A stretch of DNA of 64,000 bases from Pseudoclavibacter endophyticus. Its GTDB lineage: Bacteria > Actinomycetota > Actinomycetes > Actinomycetales > Microbacteriaceae. The position numbers and the translations under genes were made by a program. Within the stretch, counting starts at the first letter, position 1. Every line of letters begins with the position of its first letter. The stretch is taken from NCBI RefSeq assembly GCF_008831085.1, contig NZ_WBJY01000001.1, positions 124,001-188,000 of the forward strand, in the 5' to 3' direction. This document shows positions 25,840 to 34,149 of the stretch, piece after piece. The notes under the pieces are model-generated. The model was not told the DNA's origin. It saw nothing but the letters and a program-made list of their open reading frames with translations, and searched no databases.

Positions 25840-26750
25840 CGGGCGGCTTCCCGTCGCTCGACGGACCATGCCGCGGGCCCTCCCACTCGTGCATCCCGCC
25901 CCGCGTCAGCGCCGGCGGCGCTCTGGCCGGGCCCGACCCCCGAGGCGGCCGCGGGGTCGATCAGCTCGCGGCGGCTGGCGATCGCCCTCGTCGCACCGTC
26001 AATGAGTGCCCCGACGGAGCGCTCGTACGCGCGGCGCTGACCTCGCCGGACGGTGCCGCCGGGTACGCCGAGGCAGTGGACGGCTGCGGCGTCGGGCGCG
26101 TACGGCAACGAGCCGACGACGGGTAGGCCGGTCACGCGACGGATCTCAGCGGACGAGTAGTTCTCGGCGGCCCGCTCGATCAGCACCAGGCGCAGCGCCG
26201 TGCCGTGCCCGACATCGTCGAGGAGGGTGGCGAGGTCACCGAGGCGCGTCGTGCGACCGGTCACGGCAGCCGTCGTGGCCGCGATGTCCGGCAGCGTCGT
26301 GCCCGTCGCCACGAAGACGAGATCGGCGGATGCGACGAGCGCCGCACGGGGGTCGTCGGCGTCGCAGCGCCCGAGATCCACGATGACATCGGTGCCGGCA
26401 GCATCCAATGAGCCCAGCGCCGGCAGCAGGTCGGCCCAGAACGTCGCGGCACCGCGAGCGGCCCCGAGCGTCGAGAAGCCCGGCACGAGTCGTCGGTCAG
26501 GGCGGAGTTCGACGGAGTTCGCCAACATGAGGGACGGGCTGAGCTCGCCGTGCGTCGCGGCGCTCGCAAGATTGGTGAGGCCGGCCAGGTGCGGCACCTG
26601 TCCGCGCAACCTCCCGGCCAGGATCGAGCTCGTCGTCGACGTATCGGCCTCGACGAGCATGACCGGCCGGTGCCAGCCCATCGCCATCGCGACGGCCGTC
26701 GTCGTCGTCCCGGGGGAGTGGCCGAGTGCGCTGAGGGTGATGATCGCCAC
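25836..26750 (-). CDS. CpaE/MinD-like pilus localisation protein
   Basis: A 304-residue protein with a MinD/ParA-like fold, but the nucleotide loop is divergent: SALGHSPGTTTTAVAMAMGW replaces the usual KGGxGKT and lacks its lysine, so nucleotide hydrolysis may be changed. VMLVEADTSTTSSILAGR corresponds to the following strand, and DVIVDLGRCDADDP to Walker B. The C-terminal 60 residues are low complexity. GTG 26750 has GAGGAG 6 bases upstream. It lies in the usual CpaE position before tadA. Confidence 0.82.
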   Translation of the reverse strand: MAIITLSALGHSPGTTTTAVAMAMGWHRPVMLVEADTSTTSSILAGRLRGQVPHLAGLTNLASAATHGELSPSLMLANSVELRPDRRLVPGFSTLGAARGAATFWADLLPALGSLDAAGTDVIVDLGRCDADDPRAALVASADLVFVATGTTLPDIAATTAAVTGRTTRLGDLATLLDDVGHGTALRLVLIERAAENYSSAEIRRVTGLPVVGSLPYAPDAAAVHCLGVPGGTVRRGQRRAYERSVGALIDGATRAIASRRELIDPAAASGVGPGQSAAGADAGRDARVGGPAAWSVERREAAR

Positions 26751-26753
26751 GGG

Positions 26754-27539
26754 TCACTCCTCGCCGCTGCCGTCGAGCACGATCGAGATCCGGCCGGTTG
26801 CGGCACGTGCCGCCACGTCTGCCGCGACGCCCGTTGGCACCACGACGTCGACGACGAGCGCACCCGTCCTGTCGTCGGTGCGCGTTGCGAAGACGACGGC
26901 ATCGATCGTGAGCGGCGCCTCGACCGGTGGCTCGCCCTGTGCCACGGGGGTCGACACCAGACGGATCCGGTCGCCGGCGCGCACGCCTGATGACGGCACC
27001 TGGCCGACCGCGACGGCAACCCCGACGATCGAGGTGCCTGGCTCGACCGGAAGCGACCCCTGCACCGTGCCTGTCGTCAGCAGCGACCCCGCCGGCAGGT
27101 CGACGGCGGCGTGCTGGCCGATGAGCGTCGCGGCGTCGGCGGCGGGTATCGCGTTGGTGTGCTGGCCGCCGACGATCTCGATCGAACCGAGGTCGGTCGC
27201 CTCGATCACGTCGCCCTTCGCGAGGTCGGCGGCGGCGACCACGACGGTGACCGATGTCGAGAGGTTCGAGAAGGTGACATAGCTCGTGAGCGCCGCGACG
27301 AGCACGAGGACGACGCCGACCGCGATGAGCAGCGGACGCCGGCGCTGGCGCGTGGGCGAGGCCTCGCGGTCGCGGCGATTGACCGGATCCGGGTCGGCAG
27401 CACCGCCGACCCGCCGTGGCGGGGCGCCGCGCGGCGGCGCGCTCGCGTTCGTCGGCGCGGCGCGCGGGGCTGACGTCGCCGCCGTTGTCGTGGCCGCCGT
27501 TCGCGTCGTCCCCCGACTCGTCGACAGAGCGTCCATCAT
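26754..27539 (-). CDS. CpaB/RcpC-like SAF-domain protein
   Basis: A 261-residue protein with a disordered cytoplasmic N terminus, one helix (LLIAVGVVLVLVAALTSYV, about residues 69-87) and a periplasm-facing SAF domain (DLAKGDVIEATDLGSIEIV) as in CpaB. CpaB-like proteins support Flp pilus biogenesis. Two adjacent ATG codons (27539 and 27536) follow GGGGGAG; the second has the better spacing. Confidence 0.82.
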   Translation of the reverse strand: MMDALSTSRGTTRTAATTTAATSAPRAAPTNASAPPRGAPPRRVGGAADPDPVNRRDREASPTRQRRRPLLIAVGVVLVLVAALTSYVTFSNLSTSVTVVVAAADLAKGDVIEATDLGSIEIVGGQHTNAIPAADAATLIGQHAAVDLPAGSLLTTGTVQGSLPVEPGTSIVGVAVAVGQVPSSGVRAGDRIRLVSTPVAQGEPPVEAPLTIDAVVFATRTDDRTGALVVDVVVPTGVAADVAARAATGRISIVLDGSGEE

Positions 27540-27654
27540 CGAACTCCCCCGGATCGTGATGATGCCCGGTTCTTCCCCTTCGTTGGCCCGAGCGCGGTCA
27601 ACCTACACAGGCCCAGTGACGAGACATGCGCCTGATGTCGTCCGTGTCGTTCCG

Positions 27655-28386
27655 TTACCACGATCCGAGTCGCTCGACCTCCGCTGCCACGGCCTGCTTG
27701 AGGCGCGCCCGCACGCGGTGGGCACGGCGCACGATCGAGGCATCACCGATCCCCAGTTCGTGGGCGAGGCGCTCGCGGTCGCCCTTGGCTCCGAGGTCCA
27801 CGGCCGCGATGACGCGCACGTCCTCGCTCGTGATTGCGTTCGATTCGAGTCCCCAGCGCAGTACGGCGGCGAGTTCGTCGACGGCTCCCGGGGCGGGTTC
27901 CTCGGCTTCGCGCAGCCGCGTCATCGTCTCGGGGTCGGTTGTGAGCTCCGGCGACGTGACGTGCGACGAGTGGGTGCGCGTCACGATCGCGAGCGCGTCC
28001 ATCCCGAGCCGGTGAAGGATGGCCGTCGTCTGCGATTCCGGGTGCACGCGAATCGCTTCCCACATCGCGCCGAGCGCGATCGCCTGCGCGTCACGCAGCG
28101 GGAGGTTCCGCAGACCCCGGCAGGTGCGGGTGAGATGGACGACGCGGGGAAGCATCGCCATGAGCAGCACCTGATCGGCGCCGGCGTGACCTGATTTCGC
28201 GAGCGCCACGAGCTCGCGGGCGAGCCGATCGCGCTCCGCGTAGTCGTCCGGGTTCCGCACCGCGCGCAGAAGGTCGAACGGCCGCCATTAGCCGAGCGGA
28301 CCATAGTCGAGGGTGCGCTGCGCCGCGCGCTGCCAGTGCGAGGTGAGGTCGGTGACGCAGTACTGCGAGGAGGCGGTTGTCCACAT
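27655..28386 (-). pseudogene. Sigma-like conserved protein interrupted by an in-frame TAA
   Basis: From ATG 28386, which has AAGGGA 7 bases upstream, a 243-residue frame runs to the stop at 27655 except for one TAA at codon 33 (28288-28290). Both sides of the stop look coding: LDYGPLG precedes and WRPFDLLRAVRNPDDYAERD follows. The later part resembles actinobacterial sigma-70-like regulators (LPRVVHLTRTCRGLRNLPL; C-terminal helix-turn-helix LAHELGIGDASIVRRAHRVR). A TAC-to-TAA change would explain it. A shorter product from GTG 28260 has no ribosome site. It lies just before the Tad operon and may have controlled it. Confidence 0.6.
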
Positions 28387-28847
28387 GGTGCTGTCCCTTC
28401 GGATCGGTGTCAGCACTCACCGTCGAGATCCGCCCTTGGTCAGACTCTTGAATGGTTCACGAAACTCCTGGTCACAGCGGGGAGTCGCGGGATCGCCATG
28501 CTCGCCCGCCGGGCGGCGGCGCGACGCACGGCTCGGGCACCACATCTCGCCGGAAAGCGGCGTTCGGCGCCCGATGATCGCCCGGTCGCGTGCGTGGCGA
28601 CGGGCGCCCTGTCGAAGATTTGCCCGGAGGCACTCGCCCGGCGCGCGACGGGTCAGAGGACCGAGCCCGGCGCCGCAGCGCGACGACCGCCGGTGTCCCC
28701 GGGGGCCGGCGCCCCGGTGCCGCTCGCTCCCGTGCCGTCAGATTCGCGGCAGCCGGTCGCCGCCGGAATCATCTCGAGCGCGCCACCGAGAATTGGGGCA
28801 ACGTTCACCGACGACACGCCGGGGACTACCGCCCCGACGAGTCCTGC

Positions 28848-28872
28848 GGGTGCCGGGCCGGGCCGGGCACCC
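28848..28872 (-). terminator. Terminator-like hairpin after the purB operon
   Basis: GGGTGCC (28848-28854) and GGCACCC (28866-28872) make a 7-bp GC stem with an 11-base GC-rich loop, about 36 bases beyond the DUF302 stop on the minus strand. Confidence 0.4.
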
Positions 28873-28876
28873 TCCG

Positions 28877-28900
28877 CGTTACTGCGTTACCGCGTTACCG
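28877..28900. repeat. Three 8-bp tandem repeats
   Basis: CGTTACTG, CGTTACCG and CGTTACCG follow each other directly in the 3' region of the DUF302 gene, between its stop and the hairpin. Confidence 0.7.
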
Positions 28901-28907
28901 GGCGACG

Positions 28908-29438
28908 CTACCGCCGGAGCGCCGACGGCCGGGGGAGCCCCAGGTCTTCGAGCAGGTCGCCGAGGGCGCGGTCGAGCTCGGCGCCGCCCTGCCTGATCTT
29001 GTTGCTCTCGAACCCCGCGAATTGCGCGCTCGGCACGTCGAAGCCGAGCGTCGTGCCCGGCTCGCTGGTCGTGTGGGCCTCGATGCGCAACGACGAGTAG
29101 AGCGCGGCCGCGGGATCGTGCCGGAACATCCGCGCGGCGATGCCGTGGTGCACAAGGAGCCACAGCACGCTCTTCGCCGAATTGCCCGCGTGGCGCATGA
29201 CCACGTCGGGCCGCGACGTCCACACTCGCACGAAGCCGCTTGGCGACTCCCACTGCACCCCGCGCACGAACGCGGGCCAGTCGGTGTCCTCGGCGAGGCG
29301 ACGCGCGGCATCCGGCTCGGAAAGTGCGGGGACGGCGGCCTCGAACGCCGCGACGAGCGCGTCGAAGTGCGCGTTCGTCGCGAGCCGGATGCGCCTTCCG
29401 CCGTACTCGACCTCGGTCTCGTTCGCGGAGTAGCTCAC
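28908..29438 (-). CDS. DUF302-domain protein
   Basis: A 176-residue protein resembling the DUF302 family: NAHFDALVAAFEAAVPAL at the start, MRHAGNSAKSVLWLLVHHGIA in the middle, MFRHDPAAALYSSLRIEAH and FDVPSAQFAGFESNKI. No enzymatic role is established for the family. It has no signal peptide or membrane helix. GTG 29438 lies 14 bases past the purB stop, so it is probably co-transcribed with purB, with no obvious functional link. Confidence 0.75.
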   Translation of the reverse strand: MSYSANETEVEYGGRRIRLATNAHFDALVAAFEAAVPALSEPDAARRLAEDTDWPAFVRGVQWESPSGFVRVWTSRPDVVMRHAGNSAKSVLWLLVHHGIAARMFRHDPAAALYSSLRIEAHTTSEPGTTLGFDVPSAQFAGFESNKIRQGGAELDRALGDLLEDLGLPRPSALRR

Positions 29439-29452
29439 GATTCCGGCGTCGC

Positions 29453-30844
29453 CTACGCGGACGTGTCCAGGTGGTCGACGAGCTGCGACGAGCGGCCCGT
29501 GTACGTCCCGGGCGTGAGTTCGAGCAGCCGCGCCTTGGCCTCGTCACCGATCTCGAGGCCATCGACGAACGCGGCCAGGTCGTCACGGCCGATGCGGCGA
29601 CCGCGCGTCAGCTCCTTCAGCACCGCGTACGGGTCGGCGATCGACGAGCGCCCCGCCACGATCTCGGCGCGGATCACGGTCTGGATCGCCTCGCCGAGCA
29701 CCTCCCAGTTGCTCTCGAGCTCGGCCGCGAGCAGCTCGCGGTCGACGTCGATCTCGTCGAGCCCGCGGCGCGCGTTGTCGAGCGCGAGCAGGCTGTGCCC
29801 GAAGCCGACGCCGATGTTGCGCTGTGTCGACGAGTCGGTGAGATCGCGCTGCAGGCGCGAGGTGACGAGCGTCGAGCCGATCGAATCGAGGATCGCGTTC
29901 GAGAGCTCCAGATTCGACTCGGCGTTCTCGAAGCGGATCGGGTTGATCTTGTGCGGCATCGTCGACGAGCCCGTCGTGCCGGCCTGCGGGATCTGGCGGA
30001 AGACACCGCGAGAGATGTAGGTCCACACGTCGGTGCAGAGGTTGTGCAGCACGCGGTTGAAATGCGCTATGCCGGCGTAGAGCTCCGCCTGCCAGTCGTG
30101 CGACTCGATCTGCGTCGTCAGCGGGTTCCACGTGAGCCCGAGTTCGCCGACGAACTCGGCCGCGACGGCCTCCCAGTCGACATCGGGCGCCGCGACGGAG
30201 TGCGCGGCGAAGTTGCCCGTCGCGCCCGCGAACTTGCCGAGGTACTCGGTGTCCTCGACGCGGCCGAGCACGCGGCCCAGTCGATGCGCGAACACCGCGA
30301 ACTCCTTGCCGAGCGTCGTCGGCGTCGCCGGCTGGCCGTGCGTGAGCGACAGCATCGCGTCGTCGCGGTGGGTGACCGCGAGCTCGCCGAGCTTCGTGAC
30401 GAGCTCCTGCGCCTTCGGCAGCCACACCTGCTGCACGGCCGCGCGGATCGTGAGCGCATACGAGAGGTTGTTGATGTCCTCGCTCGTGCACGCGAAGTGC
30501 GTGAGCTCGGCCACGGCCGCGAGTCCTCGCTCTTCGAGACGGCGCCGCACGAAGTACTCGACGGCCTTCACGTCGTGTCGCGTGCGCGCCTCCTCGGCGG
30601 CGAGCTCGTCGATCGACGCCTGATCGAAGTCGGTCACGACCGCGCGGAGCGCCGATTTCTGCTCGGCCGTGAGCGGCGCCGAGCCGAACATCGAGCGGTC
30701 GGTGAGGAAGATGAGCCACTCGATCTCGACGTGCACGCGCGCCCGGTTCAGGGCGGCCTCCGAGAGATGCTCGCCGAGTGGCCCCATCGCTGCGCGGTAG
30801 CGCGTGTCAAGCGGACTCAGCAGCTGAGGGGGCAGTGTCGACAT
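29453..30844 (-). CDS. purB: Adenylosuccinate lyase
   Basis: A 463-residue protein of the long PurB type. The fumarase/aspartase signature SSTMPHKINPIRFEN is present near residue 295, with LTHFACTSEDINNLSYAL and LTHGQPATPTTLGKEF for the other active-site regions. It acts twice in purine synthesis, making AICAR and AMP with release of fumarate. It lies 3 bases after the phosphatase gene, in a likely three-gene operon with DUF302. Confidence 0.97.
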   Translation of the reverse strand: MSTLPPQLLSPLDTRYRAAMGPLGEHLSEAALNRARVHVEIEWLIFLTDRSMFGSAPLTAEQKSALRAVVTDFDQASIDELAAEEARTRHDVKAVEYFVRRRLEERGLAAVAELTHFACTSEDINNLSYALTIRAAVQQVWLPKAQELVTKLGELAVTHRDDAMLSLTHGQPATPTTLGKEFAVFAHRLGRVLGRVEDTEYLGKFAGATGNFAAHSVAAPDVDWEAVAAEFVGELGLTWNPLTTQIESHDWQAELYAGIAHFNRVLHNLCTDVWTYISRGVFRQIPQAGTTGSSTMPHKINPIRFENAESNLELSNAILDSIGSTLVTSRLQRDLTDSSTQRNIGVGFGHSLLALDNARRGLDEIDVDRELLAAELESNWEVLGEAIQTVIRAEIVAGRSSIADPYAVLKELTRGRRIGRDDLAAFVDGLEIGDEAKARLLELTPGTYTGRSSQLVDHLDTSA

Positions 30845-30847
30845 GTA

Positions 30848-31408
30848 TCACTCCTTGGGCGCCGGCTCGGGCACCGGTGCGGTGGGCGGTCGGCTCATCT
30901 TGGCGGCCCGCACGACCGGCAGCATCTGCTGCAGCAGCGCGCGGCAGGGCGCCTCGATCTGGTCGCGAACCTGGTCGAAGAGCTCGTCGTTGCCATAGTA
31001 CGGGTCGAGGATCTCGGCCTCCGGCCCGCTGTCGTCGAGAAACGACAGGAGAGGGCGGATCAGCGCGCGATCGTCCTGCGTCGGCGCCCACGAGCGCAGG
31101 ATGCGTCGCTGCCCACGATCGAACGTGATGATGAGATCGAAGTCCGAGAACCACGCGAGCTCGAACTGGCGCGCACGCTGGAGTTCGCCCCGGTAGCCGG
31201 CACGGTCGAGAGCCTGGCGCGTGCGCGGATCGACCCGTTCACCGACGTGCCACTCGCCGGTGCCCGCAGAGGCGATCGAGACGTCGTCGCCGAGGCCCAC
31301 CTCTTCGACCATCTGGCGGAACATGACCTCGGCCATCGGCGAGCGGCAGATGTTGCCCGTGCACACGAAGCAGATGCGCACGATGGGGCGGCGGTCGGTC
31401 GTCGACAT
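30848..31408 (-). CDS. Low-molecular-weight protein tyrosine phosphatase
   Basis: A 186-residue protein. The P-loop CTGNICRSP near residue 17 has the Cys and Arg of the CX5R motif, and DPYYGNDELF carries the general-acid Asp. It removes phosphate from tyrosine; actinobacterial relatives act on cell-envelope or signalling proteins. ATG 31408 follows ACAATT by 6 bases, so the transcript may be leaderless. The C-terminal tail is Pro-rich. Confidence 0.9.
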   Translation of the reverse strand: MSTTDRRPIVRICFVCTGNICRSPMAEVMFRQMVEEVGLGDDVSIASAGTGEWHVGERVDPRTRQALDRAGYRGELQRARQFELAWFSDFDLIITFDRGQRRILRSWAPTQDDRALIRPLLSFLDDSGPEAEILDPYYGNDELFDQVRDQIEAPCRALLQQMLPVVRAAKMSRPPTAPVPEPAPKE

Positions 31409-31475
31409 AACACCAATTGTCCAGCCCCAGGTGAACATCGCGTTCCACCAAGACGACACTTCCTCGTCTTTCGGT

Positions 31476-31497
31476 TGTGGACGGCGATTCATCCACA
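31476..31497. promoter_or_regulatory. Inverted repeat of two DnaA-box-like 9-mers
   Basis: TGTGGA and TCCACA form a perfect 6-bp inverted repeat with a 10-base spacer. Each half extends to a near DnaA box (TGTGGACGG on one side; TCATCCACA, 8 of 9 to TTATCCACA, on the other). It lies in the 191-base region between divergent genes. It could be a DnaA site or an operator for either gene. Confidence 0.35.
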
Positions 31498-31599
31498 GGC
31501 GATTGCCCGCTGCCGAGCCGCACGGCATCGCACGGTGCACCATGGCGTCGCACAGCAACGAGCCCACTTCGGTGGTGCGATGACGAGAGGGGCCACCCC

Positions 31600-31908
31600 G
31601 TGAACGACGCGCCACCGGCAACCGGTTCCGTTCATGCTGGGGGGCCGTTCGCCGATCAGCACGTCGTGCTGCGGATGCAGGTGGAGGCGTGCCTGCTGCG
31701 CCTCGACGACCTCCTGCGCGTGCTTTCCGCCGACGCACCGGCCGGCATGGCCGCAACGCGCTCGGTGGAATGGCGCGGCCCGGCGGCCGTCGGCGTCGAG
31801 CTCATCGCAGAAGGCTCGGAGTTCGCGCGGGCGGTGCTCGTCGACGGCGTGAGTGCGGCGCTCAGCCAATACCGCAGCGCCTCGATGAAGCTTCAGGCGA
31901 CGGCGTGA
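31600..31908 (+). CDS. Small WXG-like helical protein
   Basis: A 102-residue protein with no signal peptide. It is mostly helical (MQVEACLLRLDDLLRVLSA; AVLVDGVSAALSQYRSASMKL) with a Trp-Arg-Gly turn (VEWRGPAAVGVE) between helices, as in WXG100-like (ESX) proteins. The GTG at 31600 follows GAGAGGGG. Its stop overlaps the start of the hydrolase gene, implying coupling. Such small proteins are often partners of type VII-secreted proteins; that role is inferred, as no ESX machinery is visible here. Confidence 0.65.
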   Translation: MNDAPPATGSVHAGGPFADQHVVLRMQVEACLLRLDDLLRVLSADAPAGMAATRSVEWRGPAAVGVELIAEGSEFARAVLVDGVSAALSQYRSASMKLQATA

Positions 31909-33479
31909 GCGTGCAGGTCGACACCGACGCGATCCTCGTCGTCGCGGCGCACCTCGAGGTCGTCGCCGACGAGCTCGACGAACAGCTGCGGCTCATGGCG
32001 GGCGTGACCTGGCTGCCCGCCGAGTCAGCGCTCCACATCTCGCTTCCCGACATCACCGCCGGCTCGGTCGCAGTGGCGCTCATCGTGCCGGGTCTGACCC
32101 TGTACGCGACGCAGTTCAGGATGCTCGCGGGCCAGTTCCGCGCCGCCGTCGCGCTCTACGAGACGGCCGAGGCCGCCGCCCAGGCTGCCGTCGAGGCGGC
32201 GGCCGAAGCCGCCGAGGCCATGGCAACGTGGCTCGCCGCGCAGGCGCTCGCGTTCCTCCTGTTGACGCCGGCCGGGCAATCTCTGACGATCCTGTTCGTC
32301 GCCTGGGCCGCGGCCGGCATCTCGCTGACCCAGGGGCTCGCGTGGTTCGTCTACGGGACGCACGGGCAGCACGCGCCCAGCCTGCTCGACGAGCTCGTCG
32401 ACGAGGTCAACTGGCAAGACGTGATCCGTTTCGTGGTCGGCACGGCCGGCCGCCTGCCGTTCGCCGCCATCCCGCCCGCGTTGCAGCCCCTCATCGACGT
32501 GAACGGTGCGGTCGGCGTCGCCGCAATCGCCTATGCGGTCGCCGTGCAGCTCGGTGTCCTGCGGCCAGGAACGTACTCGGTGATCGATCACGTGACGACG
32601 CACGCCAACCGCGCCGACCCCGCGCCAGGCTTCCGGGTCGGGCCGTCCCCCGGTGTCACGACGCCGCCGACCATCGGGTCGCTGGTCTCGGGCATCCCGC
32701 CCTCGAGCGACGGCGAAGCGCAGGTCTCGGTGACGACCCACGGGAACCGTGCGGGGGAGAAGATCCACGAGATCGCCATCACCGGCACATCCAACCAGGG
32801 GTTCGGCACCGACGGGCAGCCGCTCGACAACCAGGGCAACGTCGGCACCTACGCGGGCAGTGACGCGGAATCCGTCGCGGCGGCACTCGCCGCCATTCAG
32901 GCGGCGGGGGTGCCCGAAGGAGCCACCGTCGTCCTGGCCGGTTACTCGCAGGGCGCCATGGTGGCGCAGGCGATCGCCGCTTCCGGCCTGTACAACGTCG
33001 AGTTCCTCTCGACGATCGGTACCCCGGCTCGCCCGATCGGCGTACCCGACGGGCTCACCGTGGTCGAAGTCGAGCACGGCGCCGACCCCATCGTCGGCCT
33101 GCAAGGCCCGCGGCCGGGCGATCATGACGGCGCCGTCGTCGTGACGACCGATCCGGTGCTCGACCCCGCCGAGCCCGCCCACCAGGGCCCGATGGGCAAC
33201 CACTCGCTCTCCGCATATCAGGCGAGCGCCGACGCGCTGGCGACGTCGACAGATCCGCAGGTGCAGGCGGCACACGCCGAACTCGCCGCGATCTTCGAGG
33301 GGTACGAGGCCGAGACCACCCAGCTCATCACGGTCGAGCGAGCCGATGCCCCACCCGTCGCGGGAACCGTGCCGTGGGCGGTCGAGGGCGTGAACGACAC
33401 TGTCGACCAGTACGGCGACGGTCTCGTCGAGGCCGTCACGAGCACCGGCGACGGCATCGCCGGGGGCGGGCGGGCCTAG
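31905..33479 (+). CDS. Serine alpha/beta hydrolase with helical ESX-like N terminus
   Basis: A 524-residue protein. The first 90 residues are helical and lack a signal peptide. A hydrophobic, Ala-rich middle (about 95-235) follows, possibly two or three membrane helices. The C-terminal half is an alpha/beta hydrolase: nucleophile elbow GYSQGAM, candidate Asp in VEHGADPIVGL and His in GNHSLSAYQ. This resembles PE/PPE-type or cutinase-like esterases by layout. The substrate is unknown. It is coupled to the WXG-like gene, so the two products probably act or are exported together. Confidence 0.72.
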   Translation: MSVQVDTDAILVVAAHLEVVADELDEQLRLMAGVTWLPAESALHISLPDITAGSVAVALIVPGLTLYATQFRMLAGQFRAAVALYETAEAAAQAAVEAAAEAAEAMATWLAAQALAFLLLTPAGQSLTILFVAWAAAGISLTQGLAWFVYGTHGQHAPSLLDELVDEVNWQDVIRFVVGTAGRLPFAAIPPALQPLIDVNGAVGVAAIAYAVAVQLGVLRPGTYSVIDHVTTHANRADPAPGFRVGPSPGVTTPPTIGSLVSGIPPSSDGEAQVSVTTHGNRAGEKIHEIAITGTSNQGFGTDGQPLDNQGNVGTYAGSDAESVAAALAAIQAAGVPEGATVVLAGYSQGAMVAQAIAASGLYNVEFLSTIGTPARPIGVPDGLTVVEVEHGADPIVGLQGPRPGDHDGAVVVTTDPVLDPAEPAHQGPMGNHSLSAYQASADALATSTDPQVQAAHAELAAIFEGYEAETTQLITVERADAPPVAGTVPWAVEGVNDTVDQYGDGLVEAVTSTGDGIAGGGRA

Positions 33480-33517
33480 ATCATCGTCCGCACGCGTGGC
33501 GCAGAGCGCGCCGCGCG

Positions 33518-33585
33518 GACGGCGTCGATATCGAGACGGCGTCGGTGTCGGGATGGCGCCGATGTCGGGACGGTACCGCCGATCG
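33518..33585. repeat. Four imperfect 17-bp tandem repeats
   Basis: Units begin at 33518, 33535, 33552 and 33569, each starting GAYGG (for example GACGGCGTCGATATCGA and GACGGCGTCGGTGTCGG). They occupy the 117-base gap between the convergent hydrolase and YvlD-type genes. Copies one to three are closest; copy four has diverged. Confidence 0.7.
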
Positions 33586-33596
33586 GACGGCCGGGC

Positions 33597-34016
33597 TTAC
33601 CGTTCCTTGGAGGATCGGTCCGCACTCGAACGGCGGTCGGTCAGGCGTTTCGCGATGCCGCCGAGGATCGCCGTGAGGATCGACATGACGATAGCGGCGC
33701 CGATCGCCCACCAGAAGTTGTCGACGGCGAGTCCGAAGCCCATCAGCTCGCTCACCCAGGCGACGATCCAGAACAAGAATCCGTTCACGACGAGCGCGAT
33801 GAGCCCGAGCGTGATGACGTAGAAGCAGAAGCCGACAAGACGGATCAACGAACCGATCGTGGCGTTCACAACACCCCAGATGACGCCGAGGAGTACGTAC
33901 GTCACCACGAGCGCGACGACGGTGTCGGCGTACGGCTCGACGCGAACACCGCCGAGAATCAGCGTCGTCAGCCACAGGGCGACAGCATTGACCACGATGC
34001 TCAACAGAAAGCGCAT
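33597..34016 (-). CDS. YvlD/phage-holin-4-like membrane protein
   Basis: A 139-residue protein with four hydrophobic segments (about residues 5-22, 35-58, 62-88, 103-125), matching the layout of the Mycobacterial 4TMS/YvlD (DUF360) family. Its biological role is not settled; despite the name, lysis is unlikely. ATG 34016 is preferred over GTG 34022. It ends with a charged tail RRSSADRSSKER. Confidence 0.8.
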   Translation of the reverse strand: MRFLLSIVVNAVALWLTTLILGGVRVEPYADTVVALVVTYVLLGVIWGVVNATIGSLIRLVGFCFYVITLGLIALVVNGFLFWIVAWVSELMGFGLAVDNFWWAIGAAIVMSILTAILGGIAKRLTDRRSSADRSSKER

Positions 34017-34137
34017 GCGCACATCATCTCGGCGATGAGTGAATCACCGCTGGACGACGCGCGGAAGTCGCCGATGCCGCTCGGACGGGCCCCGTCGCCG
34101 AGGGGGCCGCGCGCGTGGCCGTGTCCGCGCGCGCCCG

Positions 34138-34143
34138 TAAGAT
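34138..34143 (+). promoter_or_regulatory. -10 box for leaderless aminotransferase transcript
   Basis: TAAGAT lies exactly 6 bases before the ATG at 34150, so transcription should begin at or next to the start codon. A GAGG lies between, but too near the ATG to act as a ribosome site. Confidence 0.6.
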
Positions 34144-34149
34144 GAGGCA

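Larger units (their letters stand above)
28387..28907. other. Gene-free stretch between sigma-like gene and DUF302 gene
   Basis: These 521 bases hold no convincing gene. Forward frames crossing it are Arg/Ala/Pro-rich and run on antisense to known genes. The left edge must hold the promoter of the sigma-like gene, though no strong box is seen. The right edge holds a terminator-like hairpin (28848-28872) and a short tandem repeat (28877-28900). Confidence 0.55.

Noticed and set aside
28336..29100. A plus-strand frame across the 521-base gap
   Set aside because: It has no ribosome site, is rich in Ala/Arg/Pro and continues antisense into the DUF302 gene.
29240..31603. A 787-residue plus-strand open frame
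   Set aside because: It runs antisense to purB and the phosphatase gene, has Arg-rich composition and no family features; long antisense frames are normal at this GC.
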